The notes beneath the pieces are model-generated. The model did no database searches and had not been told where the DNA came from. It saw nothing but the letters and a program-made list of their open reading frames with translations. This document shows, piece by piece, positions 30,497 to 33,075 of a stretch of DNA of 33,075 bases. Source of the DNA: Stagonosporopsis chrysanthemi (Eukaryota; Ascomycota; Dothideomycetes; Pleosporales; Didymellaceae); NCBI GenBank assembly GCA_022560025.1, contig JAFISE010000264.1, positions 1 through 33,075 on the forward strand. The letters are read 5' to 3'. The position numbers and the translations under genes are program-made. The first letter of the stretch is position 1. Each line of letters begins with the position of its first letter.

Positions 30497-31757
30497 ATTA
30501 TCTTCTAAAATAAGTATTAAAAGAGTCTTAAGAAGCTAAAAACTAATACCTTTAACTCTAATACTAAGAAAGAAGAGTAGGTTAAGTTTTATAACAAGCT
30601 TTTGCTAAAGAGTCTAGCTATATATCTAGATAATAAGTAAAAGTAAGTTATTATATCTAATTATTATATATATTTACTAATAGTACTAGGCAGTGTAAGC
30701 CTAATAATTACCTAGCTAATCTAGGTAATAGCAGCTTTCTTCTAACTATAGACAACCCTTATATTAAGACTAATAATAGTAATAAGTATAAGGAAAAACT
30801 TAAAGATAATAGTATTAAGCTAGAGGTGTACTGTAAGAACGAGCCTAGTTCTTTAAGCCTACCTTTTACTACCTAACAACTACCTAACTTAAATCTATCT
30901 TCTAACTGCTCTTTAGTATAGTCTTTCCTAAGCTCCTAGGTATAAGAAAAGAAGTCTATACAGAGTCTAGATAGATAGTTTTAAAGTATTCTTTTGTATA
31001 AAACCTATAGAAATAGAGATCTAGTCCTATAGTTTATCTTAGTGCTTTTATACACTTTATAGCAGATACCTATGCAATTTAGACCCCTCTAGCATCTTAC
31101 GTTATTACATATACTTTGTAGCTATACTAAATAAGTATAAAATAAATAAGTAGTATTAGCAAGCTCTTATAAAGAAAGAGAAAACTAGTTTTAAAAGTTT
31201 TAGTAATTTAAAGGACTTAGCTAGTAATAAAAAAGATAAGAGTAATAATAATAATAATAATAATAATAAATAGATACTAGCTATCTAGTGCGCTAGCTTC
31301 TTAGTAGATTATTACAACTAATTAAAACAGCTTAGACCTTAATAATTGCTCCTAAACATTAATTATACTTAAATTATTATAAGAATAACATCTAGAGATT
31401 ATTAAAGTAAAGATACTAGGAATATTAGACGCATTATCTATAGATTTTTCTTTAGTAGTATTCTCTAAACTTGTTTATACTATTATTTTTTCTACTAAAA
31501 TATTAAGCTGTAATTAATTATTATATTTAATTATTATAGCTATACTCTTACCTCTAGCTAGTAACAAAGGTAATAGAGTATCTAGTATACTGTAAGATTT
31601 TAAAAGCCTTAAAATAATTACACCCTAGACTATAAAAGATAGAACCTAGCAATTAATTTACTTACTAAAGTAACTGTAGTATAGTCTCTAAGAAAGTAAA
31701 AAGAGCAAGGCAATACTAATTATATAAGATAAATAGTAGAGTACTATAGCTTAGGCT
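30497..31757. other. AT-rich degraded DNA with an (AAT)n tract
   Basis: No gene could be read with confidence. Plus-strand snippets such as NSIKLEVYCKNEPSSLSLPF near 30,810-30,870 are open but unassigned. An (AAT)9-like microsatellite lies at about 31,243-31,269. Confidence 0.45.
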
Positions 31758-32291
31758 AGACTAGCAAATAGGTCTTTATATTAAGATCTTAGGATCTGCA
31801 ATATCTTAATAAGCTTACGCTCTATCTACACAATTAGTAACTTATTTTGTAGCCTTAACTTAGATCTATCTTTTATATACACAAAAGTTTAAGCTAGCTC
31901 TTTTAGTTAGCTAAGTATCTTAGATTAGAGCTAAATGTAGAAACCTATCTCTTAGCAGCCTAGTGTTAGGCCTTTAGCTGTCAGGCCGTAGACTGTTAGA
32001 CCCTAGCTAGGCTAATAGTAACGATATAGTACTGCTCTAAGCCTGTACTTACAGTCTGTAAGTACTGTTGACTTTTTTAGTGCTTGTTTAGCTCAGCGGC
32101 TTAGGCTAGGTTCTAACACCTAGGTTATTAAATAACTTTTATTCTGTTAGACTATTAGATATACTTTCTATACATAAAATATAGATCTAAATTACAGCTA
32201 TAGATTAAACTAACAATCTTTAGAATTGGCCCTGAACTAACAGAGATATTGCGAATTTGAGATCCTAATAAGGAGACATATTTACTAGTCT
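31758..32291. mobile_element. Long-inverted-repeat element, copy 2, with direct-repeat flanks
   Basis: Ends AGACTAGCAAATAGG and its inverse ATATTTACTAGTCT, with an imperfect inverted repeat of about 50 bp. The flanks AGCTTAGGCT at 31,748-31,757 and 32,292-32,301 are identical 10-mers. A duplication of 8-10 bp plus long terminal repeats fits a non-autonomous Mutator-like element; hAT (8 bp) is the alternative. It is homologous to 26,051-26,410 once the nested 155-bp LTR and its 5-bp duplication are removed (about 374 against 360 bp). Confidence 0.7.
31964..32118 (+). mobile_element. Solo LTR, 155 bp, with perfect 5-bp target duplication
   Basis: Starts TGTTAGGCC and ends GGTTCTAACA (TG...CA with TGTTAG/CTAACA inverted ends). 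It is flanked by CCTAG at 31,959-31,963 and again at 32,119-32,123. The homologous element at 26,051 has an uninterrupted single CCTAG at the matching place, an empty-site proof of insertion. It keeps CpG and CpA (CTGTCAGGCCGTAGAC), so it is much less mutated than the DNA around it. Orientation is arbitrary. Confidence 0.88.
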
Positions 32292-32301
32292 AGCTTAGGC
32301 T

Positions 32302-33075
32302 AGAGATCTTGTTGCGCTATATCTATAATAAGGTTCTATCTCTTGCACTAGATATGTCTAGACTTAATTTAAAGAGGCTACCTATACTCTTACTAGCTAT
32401 CTATATCTATATTGCCTTAACTATAGGTATATATTATAACACCTAACAGTAAACAGTATTAAAACTAAGTATATACTAAATTACCTAAGGTCTTAAACTT
32501 ATTTGTAAATTAGAACACCTTTATATAGCTAGCGATCTACTAGACTATAATAATAACAATCTTAGCAGGCTACTATTCTATATCTAGCATACTTAATACT
32601 TACTTTTAAAAAAGAAGTTGTACAGCTTGTTATTAATAATAATTAGTTATTCTAAACAGTTAACTAGCTATTATTTTAATAGTTTATACACTTTCTTTAG
32701 CCTAAAGCTATATTAACTAGCTATTATAAATTTAGCACATTATTTAAGTATTAATTTAAAGACGCTAAGGCAGTATAGCTCTAGGACCTTTGTAAACATA
32801 TAAGGCTATCTATTACACTTAATACCTAGACTTCTAGTAATTACCTAAGCTTCTTAGTAATAAGAAGATACTATATTAATAATAAGTAAAAGCTTTAAAA
32901 AGTGCTACTAGATTTTATCTCTATATAAAGAAGGTATACTAGAATGTTTAGAGTAAAGAAAGTTATGTAAGTTCTTTAAAGTATAAGTACTATAAAAAGG
33001 TTGCTTAGTATTATATATAATAATATAAGTAATAACAGTACTTTATTATAGTTAGTTAAAGCTCTTCTAGCTAAA
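32302..33075. other. AT-rich degraded DNA to the window end
   Basis: RIP-type composition continues. Short plus-strand snippets are open, for example RLNLKRLPILLLAIYIYIA near 32,350-32,410, but none is recognisable. No terminal repeat or intact gene is seen. Confidence 0.45.

Noticed and set aside
1..33075. tRNA or rRNA genes
   Set aside because: No cloverleaf-compatible A/B-box pair or rRNA-like conserved core was noticed on reading both strands; a tRNAscan run would settle this.

Overview
The window looks like accessory or subtelomere-like DNA of a filamentous ascomycete (Pezizomycotina). Two signs point there. Most of it is transposon DNA mutated by repeat-induced point mutation (RIP): C-to-T and G-to-A changes, a flood of TAG/TAA codons, and surviving C mainly in CpT. 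The one intact gene is a fungal tannase/feruloyl-esterase family member. The species cannot be named from the sequence.

Layout. 1-5,905 is GC-rich and only lightly mutated. It holds a G-rich 17-bp minisatellite, short direct repeats and a 1,358-codon minus-strand gene relic (1,306-5,382) that is open except for two in-frame TAG codons. 5,906-14,648 is AT-rich. Read on the minus strand it carries the remains of a RecQ-type helicase of the fungal telomere-linked helicase kind. Helicase motifs I, II, III, IV, V and VI can all still be read between 9,500 and 8,550, with RIP-type substitutions at the key residues. A complete pogo/Fot1-like element (10,187-12,052) split that gene at a TA without changing its frame.

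14,822-19,181 is a nest of the same pogo family: a left-truncated copy, then an inverted copy interrupted at a TA by a full 1,866-bp copy. 19,300-21,345 is an island of normal composition with the single intact gene (19,320-20,990, minus). A 93-bp TA-flanked inverted-repeat element lies upstream of it. 21,346-33,075 is again RIP-degraded: at least three more pogo subfamilies, two nested inside an older copy; two copies of a long-inverted-repeat element (Mutator-like or hAT-like); a small LTR family, one copy with a perfect 5-bp target duplication; a palindrome cluster; and unidentified relics.

How it fits together. No working pathway is encoded. The window records repeated transposition into subtelomeric-type genes followed by RIP. 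The transposase and helicase relics would not give function as they stand. The esterase is the only gene likely to yield protein, and it departs from its family in lacking a visible signal peptide and both cysteines of the CS-D-HC disulfide. All identifications come from reading motifs by eye; no database search was possible.
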